13,496 nt of DNA from Chloroflexota bacterium (GCA_022561675.1 JADFQT010000032.1:1-13496); one strand, 5' to 3'. Positions 1-6,981 are shown, numbered from the stretch's first letter. The notes: generated by a model from the sequence alone, not told the origin. Numbers and translations: made by a program.

Positions 1-101
1 TTGCCGGGCTGCCCCACGAAAAGGTGATACGGTCCATCGAGCTTTTCGCCACCCAGGTGATGCCCCACTTCCAAGAGGCCCCCACCACCGCCGGGCGGTA
101 A
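1..101 (+). CDS. LLM-class flavin-dependent oxidoreductase, C-terminal end (partial)
   Basis: Reading from base 3, an open frame of 32 codons runs in from the window edge and ends at TAA 99-101. The peptide contains a run like 'SIELFATQVMPHF', the usual end of luciferase-like (LLM) monooxygenases, where a last helix with 'lf..eVmP.f' precedes a short variable tail. These enzymes use reduced FMN or F420 to oxidise small organic substrates in the cytoplasm. Only about a tenth of the usual 330-400 residues is visible, so neither cofactor nor substrate can be judged. It points at the next gene, a truncated LLM start 33 bases downstream, which suggests a former tandem pair. The family call rests on this short C-terminal motif alone. 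Confidence 0.6.
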   Translation, partial: AGLPHEKVIRSIELFATQVMPHFQEAPTTAGR

Positions 102-134
102 CAGACGGCACTACGTTAAAACAAGGGGTCGCCG

Positions 135-182
135 ATGGACTTCGGTATGTTTACCGACGTCCCAATCCCTCAGCCCAAATAA
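135..182 (+). pseudogene. Truncated 5' end of an LLM monooxygenase gene (15 codons)
   Basis: ATG at 135 is preceded by AAGGGG (123-128) at good ribosome-site spacing. It encodes MDFGMFTDVPIPQPK and then TAA (180-182). The pattern M-x-F-G-x-F-T-x-x-P-x-P is a typical opening of long-chain LLM flavin monooxygenases, where it forms the first beta strand of the TIM barrel. The remaining 300 or more codons are missing. Four bases after the stop, the hydantoinase-type gene ends on the opposite strand. The simplest reading is a second LLM gene in tandem with the one ending at 101, cut off by a rearrangement whose breakpoint lies near 175-186. A short leader peptide is the alternative, but the N-terminal resemblance argues for a remnant. 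Confidence 0.45.
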
Positions 183-185
183 TCT

Positions 186-1604
186 CTACCGCACCGGCCC
201 GCCGATGGGCGAACGGGGCTCCGAGCTAGCCAGGAACTGGCCGTAGCCGGGCTGCTGCTCCAGTTCGCCGTTTTTCAGCAATACCTTTCCCCGCAACAGG
301 GTCATCCAGGGTCTTCCGTTGACTTGCCAGCCTTCGAACAGGCTATAGCCGGCGCTGCTCAGATGGTCTTTGGCCGTGATGATACTGTCTCCCTGGGGGT
401 CGATGATCAGCAGGTCGGCATCCGACCCTACCTGAATGACTCCTTTACGGGGGTACAGCCCAAATATGCGCGCCGGGTTCTCGGACATCACCCGGGCCAG
501 CCACCAGATGGGCAGCCCACGTTTGACCACCCCTTCGCTGTACATCAAGGGGACGATGGTCTCCACTCCGGGGGAGCCGAAGGGGACCGACCGGCCCTCC
601 GGGTCCACGAATATGTTGTCCCAGCCCGGCTGCTTCAGCTCTTTGGGATGAGGAGAATGGTCGCTGGCCACTATAGACACCTGTCCCTGCTCCAATCCTC
701 GCCACAGGGCATCGCGGTCCGGACCGTCCTCCGGTCGCAACGGAGGTCCAATCTTGGCCAGCGGTCCGTATTGGGCCATGGCAGCATCGGACAAGAGGAG
801 ATATTGAGGGCAAGACTCGGTCCAGATCCGCTGCCCCTGGGCTTGAGCCTGCTTGATGCGTTCCAACCCCAGCTGGGTGCTCAGATGCACAACATAGGTG
901 GGGCACTTGGTGGCGGCGGCCATTTGTACGGCCCGATTGACCGCCTCCTCCTCCGCCCAGTCCGGGCAAGCCGCCGGAAAGTCGGTAGGATGGGTGTGCC
1001 CCTGCTCGATCAGCTTGTTTTCCAGGTACTCGATTATGTTGCCGCTCTCGCAGTGAAGCTGAAGGACACCGCCACCGGAGCCGACCAGGTCCATCACTTG
1101 GCAGATATAGTCGTCATCGCACATCCGGAAGGGACGCTTCTTGTAGGTCATAAACATCTTGTAGGACTTGACTCCCATCTCCATAGCCTGGGGTAATCCG
1201 GACAGGATGCTGGGCCGGTTCTGCAAAATGAAATGGAAGGCGAAGTCGGTCAGGGCGGTACGTTCTATTTCTTCCTTGCCGCGGGTGATGGCGGCCGGTA
1301 GGGTTTCGTCGCCTTCCAGGTTGTAAGTGCCGAAGGGTATTAGGGTGGTCAGGCCGGCATGGGCCGCCGCCAAGGAACCCAGAGCGTAATCGTCGTGTCC
1401 GTCCAGGTGGACATGGCAGTCGATAAGTCCCGGCAGCACGTATTTGCCGGAGGCGTCGATGTAGTTATCGGCTGGTGGCAGCAACTCCTCCGGACCAATG
1501 GCGACGATCTTCTCGCCGGCAATGGCGATCGCCGCCGTGTAAACCTGCGACGAGCTGACTATCTGACCTCCGCCGACTATGGTCTCAACCCTGGCATCAA
1601 CCAT
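186..1604 (-). CDS. Hydantoinase/dihydropyrimidinase-family cyclic amidohydrolase
   Basis: A complete 472-residue cytoplasmic metal-dependent hydrolase predicted to open cyclic amides or ureides such as hydantoins and dihydropyrimidines. All the expected binuclear metal ligands are visible: H64 and H66 in 'DCHVHLDG', K149 in 'KSYKMFMTYK' (the lysine that is carbamylated in this family), H184 in 'LHCESG', H240 in 'VVHLST' and D315 in 'ASDHSPH'. Their spacing matches D-hydantoinase and dihydropyrimidinase closely, as does the length (about 450-490). The C-terminal 'G.i.vGsDADLliiDP' is the usual return to the small beta-sandwich domain. The ATG at 1604 has a strong AAGGAGG ribosome site six bases upstream. 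An allantoinase or dihydroorotase-like specificity cannot be excluded, because the substrate loops are not diagnostic by eye. Nothing is missing from the active site, so it should be functional. Confidence 0.88.
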   Translation of the reverse strand: MVDARVETIVGGGQIVSSSQVYTAAIAIAGEKIVAIGPEELLPPADNYIDASGKYVLPGLIDCHVHLDGHDDYALGSLAAAHAGLTTLIPFGTYNLEGDETLPAAITRGKEEIERTALTDFAFHFILQNRPSILSGLPQAMEMGVKSYKMFMTYKKRPFRMCDDDYICQVMDLVGSGGGVLQLHCESGNIIEYLENKLIEQGHTHPTDFPAACPDWAEEEAVNRAVQMAAATKCPTYVVHLSTQLGLERIKQAQAQGQRIWTESCPQYLLLSDAAMAQYGPLAKIGPPLRPEDGPDRDALWRGLEQGQVSIVASDHSPHPKELKQPGWDNIFVDPEGRSVPFGSPGVETIVPLMYSEGVVKRGLPIWWLARVMSENPARIFGLYPRKGVIQVGSDADLLIIDPQGDSIITAKDHLSSAGYSLFEGWQVNGRPWMTLLRGKVLLKNGELEQQPGYGQFLASSEPRSPIGGPVR

Positions 1605-1625
1605 CGTTTCCTCCTTTTCTTGGGG

Positions 1626-1654
1626 ACGGCCCGGCTGTTGTTACTACGGGCCGT
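1626..1654 (-). promoter_or_regulatory. Hairpin in the leader of the hydantoinase-type gene
   Basis: A perfect 8-bp inverted repeat, ACGGCCCG (1626-1633) and CGGGCCGT (1647-1654), with a 13-base loop. It lies between the membrane-protein stop at 1780 and the hydantoinase ATG at 1604, just upstream of the ribosome site. No T-run follows it on the minus strand, so it is not a classical terminator. It could be an operator, an RNA structure affecting translation, or a weak terminator of the upstream gene. No promoter boxes could be picked with confidence in the rest of this 175-base gap. Confidence 0.35.
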
Positions 1655-1779
1655 GAATCCTTATGTAGGGACAAGTTCTAGTTAAGCATCCCAGCAGCGG
1701 AAAGGCTACCGGTTGTTTTCGCTGTTACGGATAATTCCAGGTGGCACGTCGGTCACCGTCACCGGGATCCAGCCCGGAG

Positions 1780-2706
1780 CTAATCAGAAGCCATCGGTGC
1801 TACCGCACGAGCCGGAGGGCGCGTTTCTGGTATGGATACCACCATTCTCAGAGAGGCTTGCGGAACCCGCGGCACCAGCCCACTCAGGAAATGGTAGGCG
1901 GCGTAGACCTCCAGGCCGAAGGTCAGGTAGCCAATATAGCCCAGCACCGGCATCTCAAAAACATGGGCAAAATCTACCAATGGAATGGTGTACTGCCACT
2001 TGGGGAAGGCCCAGTAGTTCCACATCTCCCAGAACCAGCCGCAGACAAGCGCCCCAGCTCCAAAGACTACCACCAGGCGCCAGTCTCCCCGACGTAGCCA
2101 GGCGAGGACACTGGGTCGACCCTGAAGATAGTTAATTGGGTCCAGCAGCAGGAAGAGACACAGCCAGGAACCGGCGAAGGCGTAGGTTGGCCACAGAACA
2201 AGGGACACCAAAGAAGCTAGTCCTAACACCATGGCTCCGACTGGGAGTATCCAGGAGTTGGGTAACGCCGGTCCATGCATAAATCGGTTCACCAAGCCTA
2301 AGCAGCCTACCAGCTCCGCCGTCTCGAACACCGCCGGTATCACGATGGAAAAGTGCCAGGAAGCCACCAGGAAATATCGTAGGGTTGAATACCCGTCAGC
2401 GCCTAAATATTGCCAGTTCTGAGTGTAGTAATTGATGCCTTCAAAGGCCCACCAAAGTGGCACTGAGGCCACAAACAGTCCCAAGAAGGCTCTGGGATCG
2501 CGCACCAGTAAGGAAGTGCCCTTGCGCCGCAGCACCAGGGCATCAATGACCAGGATGTAACCCAGCCAAAGCGGGAAGAAGGAATATTCGGCTAACGGCT
2601 GCAGCTGCAACCAGGAGGCCGGCCAGGCCACTGCAATCAGCGCCAGCCCTAATATCCCGTGGGCTGACAAGAAATTAAATCGGGCGGAACTCAGCAGTAT
2701 TACCAT
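1780..2706 (-). CDS. Multi-pass membrane protein with internal duplication, unknown function
   Basis: A 308-residue hydrophobic protein with about eight likely membrane segments (roughly residues 12-33, 43-59, 73-90, 111-130, 151-175, 180-194, 211-228, 250-274) and a short polar, proline-rich tail. I do not recognise a named family. The two halves repeat each other. W47...D55 matches W181...D189, both eight residues apart. E89-x-x-N-Y matches E227-x-x-N-Y. W98-Q-Y100 matches W237-Q-Y239. F127-E128 matches F250-E251. Charged residues inside otherwise hydrophobic helices suggest a buried polar site, as in membrane enzymes or carriers. Tandem three-helix units with conserved acids recall lycopene-cyclase-type (CrtY c/d) proteins, but the PxEE motif of that family is absent, so this is only an analogy. 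No clear ribosome site precedes the ATG at 2706, and an in-frame TGA lies ten codons upstream, so no other start is available. Confidence 0.75.
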   Translation of the reverse strand: MVILLSSARFNFLSAHGILGLALIAVAWPASWLQLQPLAEYSFFPLWLGYILVIDALVLRRKGTSLLVRDPRAFLGLFVASVPLWWAFEGINYYTQNWQYLGADGYSTLRYFLVASWHFSIVIPAVFETAELVGCLGLVNRFMHGPALPNSWILPVGAMVLGLASLVSLVLWPTYAFAGSWLCLFLLLDPINYLQGRPSVLAWLRRGDWRLVVVFGAGALVCGWFWEMWNYWAFPKWQYTIPLVDFAHVFEMPVLGYIGYLTFGLEVYAAYHFLSGLVPRVPQASLRMVVSIPETRPPARAVAPMASD

Positions 2707-3004
2707 GTCGCAGACAGACCGGTTAACCTCGCTGCATCATGTTTTTCCGATAGCGCAGGTGTGAGGCCATTGCGCCCGCAAACTAATAATCGGTCCGGTA
2801 CCGTCTGGGGTGGAACCAGGGCGCTGCCCAAGCCACGGTAATTATAAACCCGGGTTACAGCCAGGCAGATGGGCTGATCACACCGGCGCTCTATTGAACT
2901 GCTGGGCAAAGACCTGATTTCGGCCCTCCCCGAGGTTGAGCTGCAACCCCGAGAGTAAACTGCTGGCTCGCCGGCAGACACGGCATTTCTGGGTACAGTA
3001 TCAT
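2707..3004. other. Intergenic stretch, no supported gene
   Basis: About 300 bases between the RidA stop and the membrane-protein start. A long minus-strand frame crosses it (to 3032), but its composition is not protein-like, it overlaps the RidA 3' end, and it has no family resemblance. Another minus frame contains a short cysteine-rich run (C-x3-C-x2-C) near 2966-2998 and then meets a stop. No tRNA, clear terminator or repeat was seen. It may hold worn-down coding sequence, but nothing can be named. Confidence 0.5.
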
Positions 3005-3472
3005 CTAACCCTGGTCCACCTCGATAACACACTCTACGATGACGGCGTTGCCACCGGGAAGAGCACCCATGCCAGGAGCGGAACGGGCATGCCGGCCCCG
3101 GTCTCCGAATAAGGCCACGAACAGGTCTGATGCGCCGTCGACTACCCGGGCCTGCTCTCCGAACTCAGGGGAGCTATTTACCATACCCACGACCTTTAAG
3201 ATGCGACCAACGCTGTCCAGGTCGCCTAACTCGGCTTTCATTCGGGCAAGAAGATTCAGAGCGCACCGTTGGGCCGCTTCGTAGCCCTGCTCGGCAGTCA
3301 AGTCGCTCCCCAATTTGCCCACGATGGGGGTTCCGTCTGGACCTCGGGAGCCAACCCCGGCCAGCCACATGATGTTGCCGCTGCGGGTTGCCGGAAGATA
3401 ATTTCCCGCCGGTGGGGGAGGCGGGGGCAGGGTATAGCCCAGTTCGGCCAATTTGGCTTCTATTTTTGCCAT
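3005..3472 (-). CDS. RidA/YjgF/UK114-family protein
   Basis: Encodes 155 residues when started at ATG 3472, which has AAGAGG eight bases upstream. An in-frame ATG at 3532 would add 20 polar residues but has a poorer ribosome site, so the inner start is preferred. RidA proteins are cytoplasmic trimers that hydrolyse reactive enamine/imine intermediates, and RutC of the pyrimidine pathway belongs here. Visible signs are the opening 'LAELGYTLPPPPPPAGNY', typical of the longer YjgF-like subgroup, the core strand 'GNIMWLAGVGSRGPDG', the helix 'AAQRCALNLLARMKAELGDLD', and the end 'HARSAPGMGALPGGNAVIVE'. R130 sits where the substrate-carboxylate-binding arginine (R105 of E. coli RidA) is expected, and E147 follows at the right distance. 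It is thus likely an active deaminase rather than a non-catalytic paralog. Among hydrolases and flavin oxygenases it probably clears an unstable enamine product. Confidence 0.85.
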   Translation of the reverse strand: MAKIEAKLAELGYTLPPPPPPAGNYLPATRSGNIMWLAGVGSRGPDGTPIVGKLGSDLTAEQGYEAAQRCALNLLARMKAELGDLDSVGRILKVVGMVNSSPEFGEQARVVDGASDLFVALFGDRGRHARSAPGMGALPGGNAVIVECVIEVDQG

Positions 3473-3554
3473 TAAAGCAACCTCTTGGCGGGAGCCGCGG
3501 TCTGCGGAAGCGGCGTCGCGCATATTCCCCAAGTATACCGCGTCTCGCCTAGGC

Positions 3555-3707
3555 TTAGTCCTTTATCGCCCTGGTGAAGACGGTAATGGTGAAGGTAATC
3601 TCCACTCTCTCCGGCTTACCATTGGGGACAGCGACGTTAACCCTAACCGGGCACAGGACGAACTGATCCGGCTCAGATAAGAAAGCGATGGCGTCTTTCT
3701 CCCAAAT
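3555..3707 (-). pseudogene. Coding-like remnant, unknown family (50 codons, no start)
   Basis: On the minus strand, 50 codons run between an in-frame TAG (3708-3710) and TAA (3555-3557) with no start codon near the beginning. The peptide has a folded-protein look: 'FVLCPVRVNVAVPNGKPERV' followed by alternating hydrophobics in 'EITFTITVF', as in a beta hairpin. It stays in the same frame as the remnant immediately upstream, so either one gene acquired stops or two gene ends were fused. I do not recognise the family. It lies 80 bases upstream of the RidA start and probably has no current function. Confidence 0.4.
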
Positions 3708-3920
3708 CTAGATCTCACGCCGATCCGATCGTGGAATGGGGCAGAGAGTTACCCGTCCGTGCTCTTCCTCGCCTATTGGCCCAGCACGCACCTCTTGCTC
3801 CTCTACCTGATACAGCACTTGTATGCTCCGCTTAACGGCGTAGAGCAAAGTAGGGTGGAAACTCCCTGGCGTCAGGCCCACCAAGCGTCTTTATCGAAAG
3901 GGGGCTCCGGCTATGCCCAT
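3708..3920 (-). pseudogene. Decayed gene with in-frame stops; resembles DUF1998 helicase C-terminal domain
   Basis: From an ATG at 3920, one minus-strand frame reads nine codons, a TAA (3891-3893), 60 clean codons, then a TAG (3708-3710). The 60-codon part contains 'HPTLLYAVKRSIQVLYQVEE' followed by 'QEVRAGPIGEEEHGRVTL'. From memory of the family, this resembles the C-terminal DUF1998 domain of large SF2 (DEAD/DEAH) helicases, including DISARM DrmB, where a 'YA.KR.IQ..fQ.E..El' helix precedes an 'EAaEGGaGVL' motif. That motif is absent here because the frame ends first. The first nine codons (from ATG 3920) may be unrelated. No full helicase is present, so this is a fragment left by a deletion, sitting between the D-aminoacylase stop (3941) and the RidA gene. 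The family call is an inference from a short match. Confidence 0.4.
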
Positions 3921-3940
3921 GCTCGACCGGCCCCTCCAAA

Positions 3941-5515
3941 TCAGGTATGAGCATGGCCCCGCCGGAGAGCTCTGCCAGGCAGAGCGCCGGTGTTCGTTCC
4001 GTTTTCGATTACGACTTGTCCGTTGACGATTACGTAGTTTATTCCCACCGGGTAGTGCTTCGGGTCGTCCTTGGTGGCGTGGGTTTTTACCATAGCCGGA
4101 TCGAAAATTACAATGTCCGGACGAAAGCCATCCCTCAAAACTCCCCGATCGGGTAACCCCAAACGCTGCGCCGGAAAGGAGGTCATCTTGCGGATTGCCT
4201 CGGGTAGTCTCAGATGCTTTTCGGCCCGCACAAACTCGGCCAGAACAATGGGGAAGCAGCCGTAGGTTCTAGGATTAGGATATTCGCCGAAGAGGATGGC
4301 GTCGCTGGCGATCATGCCATAGGGATGGGAGACAAATGCCGGTAGAGTTTGGGGATTGGTGCCCAGCCCGACGGTGGATATTCCCAGATTTTCCTCCAGC
4401 AGTAAATCGAAGAGGGCATCCGCCGGGTCTTGCCCCCGCATTTCAGCAATTTCAGTGACCAGACGACCGTCATATTTCTTATTCTGCGGCTGAGTGAAAT
4501 TGGTCAGCCAATTGTTTTCCAATCGATTTTGGGCCAACTCTCGCTTCATCCGGGCGCGGTCGTCCGGGTCTTTCAGTGCGGCAATCAACCGCTCCGGCCC
4601 CCCGTCTTTGGCCCAATGAGGCAGGCCGATGGTGATGGTGGTGCCGGAATAGGGGTAGGTATAGCAGTCGAAAGTAACGTCCAATCCTTCGTCCCGGGCG
4701 CTTTCCACCAGACCCAGGTAGTCCAGGTGGCTGCCAAGTCCCTGGGCTCCCTGCCGGTAATGGGTTAGGTGGACTGGAATGCCGCTGCGCCGGCCGATTT
4801 CCACCGCCTCTTCCCAGGGGGCCAGATGTCCCTGGGAGAGAAGGCTGGCCCGGGTGTGGGTGTGGTAAATGCCGCCCAGCCGGTTTGCAGTCTCCGACAG
4901 AGCCACCAGTTCCTCGGTGCTGGCGTAGGCGCCGGGTGGGTAATCCAGGCCGGTGGATAATCCCCAGGCGCCCTCCTCCATAGCCTCTCGGATTACCGCC
5001 TTCATGTCTTCCATCTCGGCGGCGGTGGCAGGCCGGTCGTTCCAGCCAACTCCCCAGATGCGAACAGGAGAGTTGCCCAGAATGTAAGCCATGTTAATGG
5101 CCACTTGTTCATCGTATTTGGTCAACAGCTCGGCGACGGTTAGCCAATCGGCCGGCATGGGAGGATAGCTGTTTAACCCGGAATCCAGCCAGATATAGCG
5201 ATGCAGTTCCTCCTGAGTTTTGAAGGGCGCGTGGGAGATGCCGTCTATTCCGACCAGCTCCGTGGTTACCCCCTGCCTGACTTTGGGGTCGTGGTGAGGT
5301 TCTCCAAGGATGGTCAGTCCGGCATGGGAGTGTAGATCAACAAAACCTGGGCAGACCACCTGACCCTCGGCGTCGATGACCCGTCCTGCCTCCAGATGGG
5401 TGACATCTCCCCGCTGGATAGCGATCCGCTCGTTTTCGACCAGCACCGCTCCGCTGAATCCCGGGCTGCCGGTGCCGTCGATGATCTGACCGTTTTTAAT
5501 CAGTAAGTCCAGCAT
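3941..5515 (-). CDS. N-acyl-D-amino-acid deacylase (D-aminoacylase) family amidohydrolase
   Basis: A 524-residue cytoplasmic metal hydrolase of the Amidohydro_3/D-aminoacylase group, which removes acyl groups from N-acyl-D-amino acids or related amides. Family landmarks are 'LLIKNGQIIDGTGSPGF' at the start, H62/H64 in 'DLHSHAG', H220 in 'IYHTHTRA', H252 in 'VHLTHYR', D405 in 'MIASDA' and the end 'ALPGRALRRG'. These align with H67, H69, H220, H250 and D366 of the Alcaligenes enzyme. The metal-ligand cysteine of that enzyme (C96 in 'GNCG') is replaced by D91 in 'VGIDGIS', a variant I associate with a separate clade of this family. The ribosome site GAGGAG lies five bases before ATG 5515. The length is slightly above the usual 480-500. 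Substrate is uncertain: dihydroorotase-like or N-acyl-amino-acid activities are both possible. Confidence 0.82.
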   Translation of the reverse strand: MLDLLIKNGQIIDGTGSPGFSGAVLVENERIAIQRGDVTHLEAGRVIDAEGQVVCPGFVDLHSHAGLTILGEPHHDPKVRQGVTTELVGIDGISHAPFKTQEELHRYIWLDSGLNSYPPMPADWLTVAELLTKYDEQVAINMAYILGNSPVRIWGVGWNDRPATAAEMEDMKAVIREAMEEGAWGLSTGLDYPPGAYASTEELVALSETANRLGGIYHTHTRASLLSQGHLAPWEEAVEIGRRSGIPVHLTHYRQGAQGLGSHLDYLGLVESARDEGLDVTFDCYTYPYSGTTITIGLPHWAKDGGPERLIAALKDPDDRARMKRELAQNRLENNWLTNFTQPQNKKYDGRLVTEIAEMRGQDPADALFDLLLEENLGISTVGLGTNPQTLPAFVSHPYGMIASDAILFGEYPNPRTYGCFPIVLAEFVRAEKHLRLPEAIRKMTSFPAQRLGLPDRGVLRDGFRPDIVIFDPAMVKTHATKDDPKHYPVGINYVIVNGQVVIENGTNTGALPGRALRRGHAHT

Positions 5516-5579
5516 TTTTGCTCCTCATCTCCGTAGGCCGAAACAATCTTAGGGGGTAGCTCTAAGGACCATTAATTAT

Positions 5580-5687
5580 CCTTGACGGAATTACTAAACT
5601 TGAGAGTTCCAAATCCCCCTGTATCCCCCTTTGAAAAGGGGGACCGGAGGGAGATTTCCCTAACGGTGGCTCCACCGACCGTGTTTA
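5580..5687 (+). repeat. Dispersed palindromic repeat, copy A
   Basis: This 108-base segment runs from CCTTGACGG to ACCGTGTTTA and matches, in reverse complement, the segment at 12230-12328. Shared blocks include CTAAACTTG, TCCAAATCCCCCT, GAAAAGGGGGAC, GATTTCCC, TAACG.TGGCTCCA and GACCGTGTTTA. The core pairs C-runs with G-runs (ATCCCCCTTTGAAAAGGGGGA), giving a strong hairpin. A non-coding, palindrome-cored unit in intergenic DNA fits a MITE- or REP-like element. It sits between the enamidase stop and the D-aminoacylase start. Copy A is about nine bases longer than copy B because it has an extra C-rich unit in the core. Confidence 0.8.
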
Positions 5688-5742
5688 GCTTTAGATTCAA
5701 GGCATAGTAGATGACGAGCTACTCCAGGAAGTCGTTCCTGCC

Positions 5743-6930
5743 TCAGCTGGATGGGAGTTCCTGAGCAGGCTGCTTGACCACGCGGGGCATCCGTTGCGGT
5801 GGTGGCGTGTTTCGGCTTCTTATCACCCTTATCACTCCATCGATGATTACGATGCCTATCCCGGGCACATCGCCGTTCTCCATGGCCGAGAACAGGTCGC
5901 CGCGGGTTGAGCCATGGGGGGCATCGGCTATCACCAGGTCGGCATCCTTGCCTGGAGCGATAAACCCCGCATTCAGGCCCCAAGCCCTTGCGTTATTCCC
6001 CGTGGCAAGGCACAAAGCCGTCGCCGCGGGAATGCCCCCCAACGAGGACAGCTCGGTGAGGGTTTTAATCACTCCCAGGGGCATGACGCCGGTCCCGGTG
6101 GGCGTGTCACTGCCGATGACGACTCGCTCCATGATCCCCTGCTCTTGAGCCAGGCCCAGGATGAAAAGGGACGAGCGAAGGTTTCCAGCTTGGACCAACT
6201 GCAGGTAGAGATCGGTCTCCGCTACCAGGCGGCGTAGCCCCTCGTCCTCCAATGCAGTCGGCCCACCATTGACGTGGCCGCAGACGTCGGGCTTAAGCGC
6301 CATCAGGTGGTCAGCGGAAATAGGCGTGCTTCCCGGAATAGACGAGCCGCCGCTGTGACACATCACCTTCAGGCCGTACTGCTGCGCCCACTTGATCTGC
6401 GGAGCGCCGTCGTAAGGATCGTCGTAAGCCCCGAAGCCGTATTTGGCCAGCCACACTCCTGCCCTAGCCAGTTCATCGAAGTCATTCTCCGAAAGAGTGG
6501 GCTCCAGCACTACGGCGCCGGCATGCACCTTGGCCCCCGTAGGATGAAAAGCCGAGAAAGAGCGTTGAGCGGTGATAGCGAGAGCTTTCACCCCGACTGC
6601 GTCCTGAGGCCGGCCCGGGGTGTGAATTTCTCCGGCGGAAATCATGCTGGTCACGCCGCCATGGACGTAACTGTCGATGAAGTCCACCACCTTCTGCCGG
6701 GGCTGGTAATCCCCAATCACCACGTGGAAGTGGGAATCGATGAGGCCCGGCATCACGGCCGATCCTGCGGCGTCGATAACCGTGTCCGCATCCCGGGCGT
6801 TCAACCGGGTTGCATCCCCTATCTCGCTGATCTTCCCATCCTCCACCAGAACGCAGTTCCCTTCGAGCACTGGACGCGCCAGATCTCCTGATGCGATGAG
6901 TCCTGCATTCACGACAGCCAAGCTGCTCAT
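5743..6930 (-). CDS. ena: Enamidase (nicotinate-pathway cyclic enamide hydrolase)
   Basis: A 395-residue amidohydrolase from ATG 6930, chosen because GGAGGT lies seven bases upstream. An ATG 14 codons earlier (6972) lacks such a site. From memory the protein follows Eubacterium barkeri enamidase almost throughout: 'SGDLARPVLEG..VLVEDGKI', 'DSHFHVVIGDYQPRQKVVDF', 'GGVTSMISAGEIHTPGRPQD', 'KVMCHSGGSSIPGS', 'VCGHVNGGPTA', 'VVIGSDTPTGTGVMPLG', 'ATGNNARAWGLNAGFIAPGK' and 'SRNTPPPQR' near the end. Enamidase hydrolyses 1,4,5,6-tetrahydro-6-oxonicotinate to 2-formylglutarate and ammonia using a binuclear metal site in the cytoplasm. The metal-binding histidines in 'HFH', 'CHSGG' and 'GHVNGG' and the aspartate in 'GSDTPTG' are all present. 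None of the other nicotinate-fermentation enzymes is here except possibly a lyase of the right superfamily at 11228-12178, so the real substrate may be a related cyclic enamide. Confidence 0.88.
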   Translation of the reverse strand: MSSLAVVNAGLIASGDLARPVLEGNCVLVEDGKISEIGDATRLNARDADTVIDAAGSAVMPGLIDSHFHVVIGDYQPRQKVVDFIDSYVHGGVTSMISAGEIHTPGRPQDAVGVKALAITAQRSFSAFHPTGAKVHAGAVVLEPTLSENDFDELARAGVWLAKYGFGAYDDPYDGAPQIKWAQQYGLKVMCHSGGSSIPGSTPISADHLMALKPDVCGHVNGGPTALEDEGLRRLVAETDLYLQLVQAGNLRSSLFILGLAQEQGIMERVVIGSDTPTGTGVMPLGVIKTLTELSSLGGIPAATALCLATGNNARAWGLNAGFIAPGKDADLVIADAPHGSTRGDLFSAMENGDVPGIGIVIIDGVIRVIRSRNTPPPQRMPRVVKQPAQELPSS

Positions 6931-6975
6931 GCCACTGACCTCCGATGGATTGTTTGCGAGTGGAGTAGCCAATAG

Positions 6976-6981
6976 AATATA
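6976..6981 (-). promoter_or_regulatory. Possible -10 box for the enamidase gene
   Basis: On the minus strand TATATT lies about 46 bases upstream of ATG 6930, in the AT-richer part of the divergent intergenic region. No convincing -35 hexamer is seen 16-18 bases further upstream. It is the best candidate in this gap, but the support is the single hexamer. Confidence 0.25.

Noticed and set aside
324..1196. Long plus-strand frame opposite the hydantoinase-type gene
   Set aside because: It is the antisense shadow of a gene with a complete active site and strong ribosome site; its own translation shows no family features.
1704..1777. Short minus-strand frame after the membrane-protein stop reading 'GWIPVTVTDVPPGIIRNSEN', considered as a frameshifted C-terminal extension
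   Set aside because: The in-frame stop of the membrane protein is clear and the opposite strand reads equally plausibly here, so there is no evidence that it is coding.
2700..3032. Minus-strand 110-codon ORF between the RidA and membrane-protein genes
   Set aside because: It overlaps the end of the RidA gene, has no ribosome site, and its composition does not look like a folded protein or any family I know.
5580..5687. Repeat pair considered as terminal inverted repeats of a composite transposon
   Set aside because: No transposase, insertion-sequence remnant or target duplication was seen at either end, so only a dispersed repeat is claimed.
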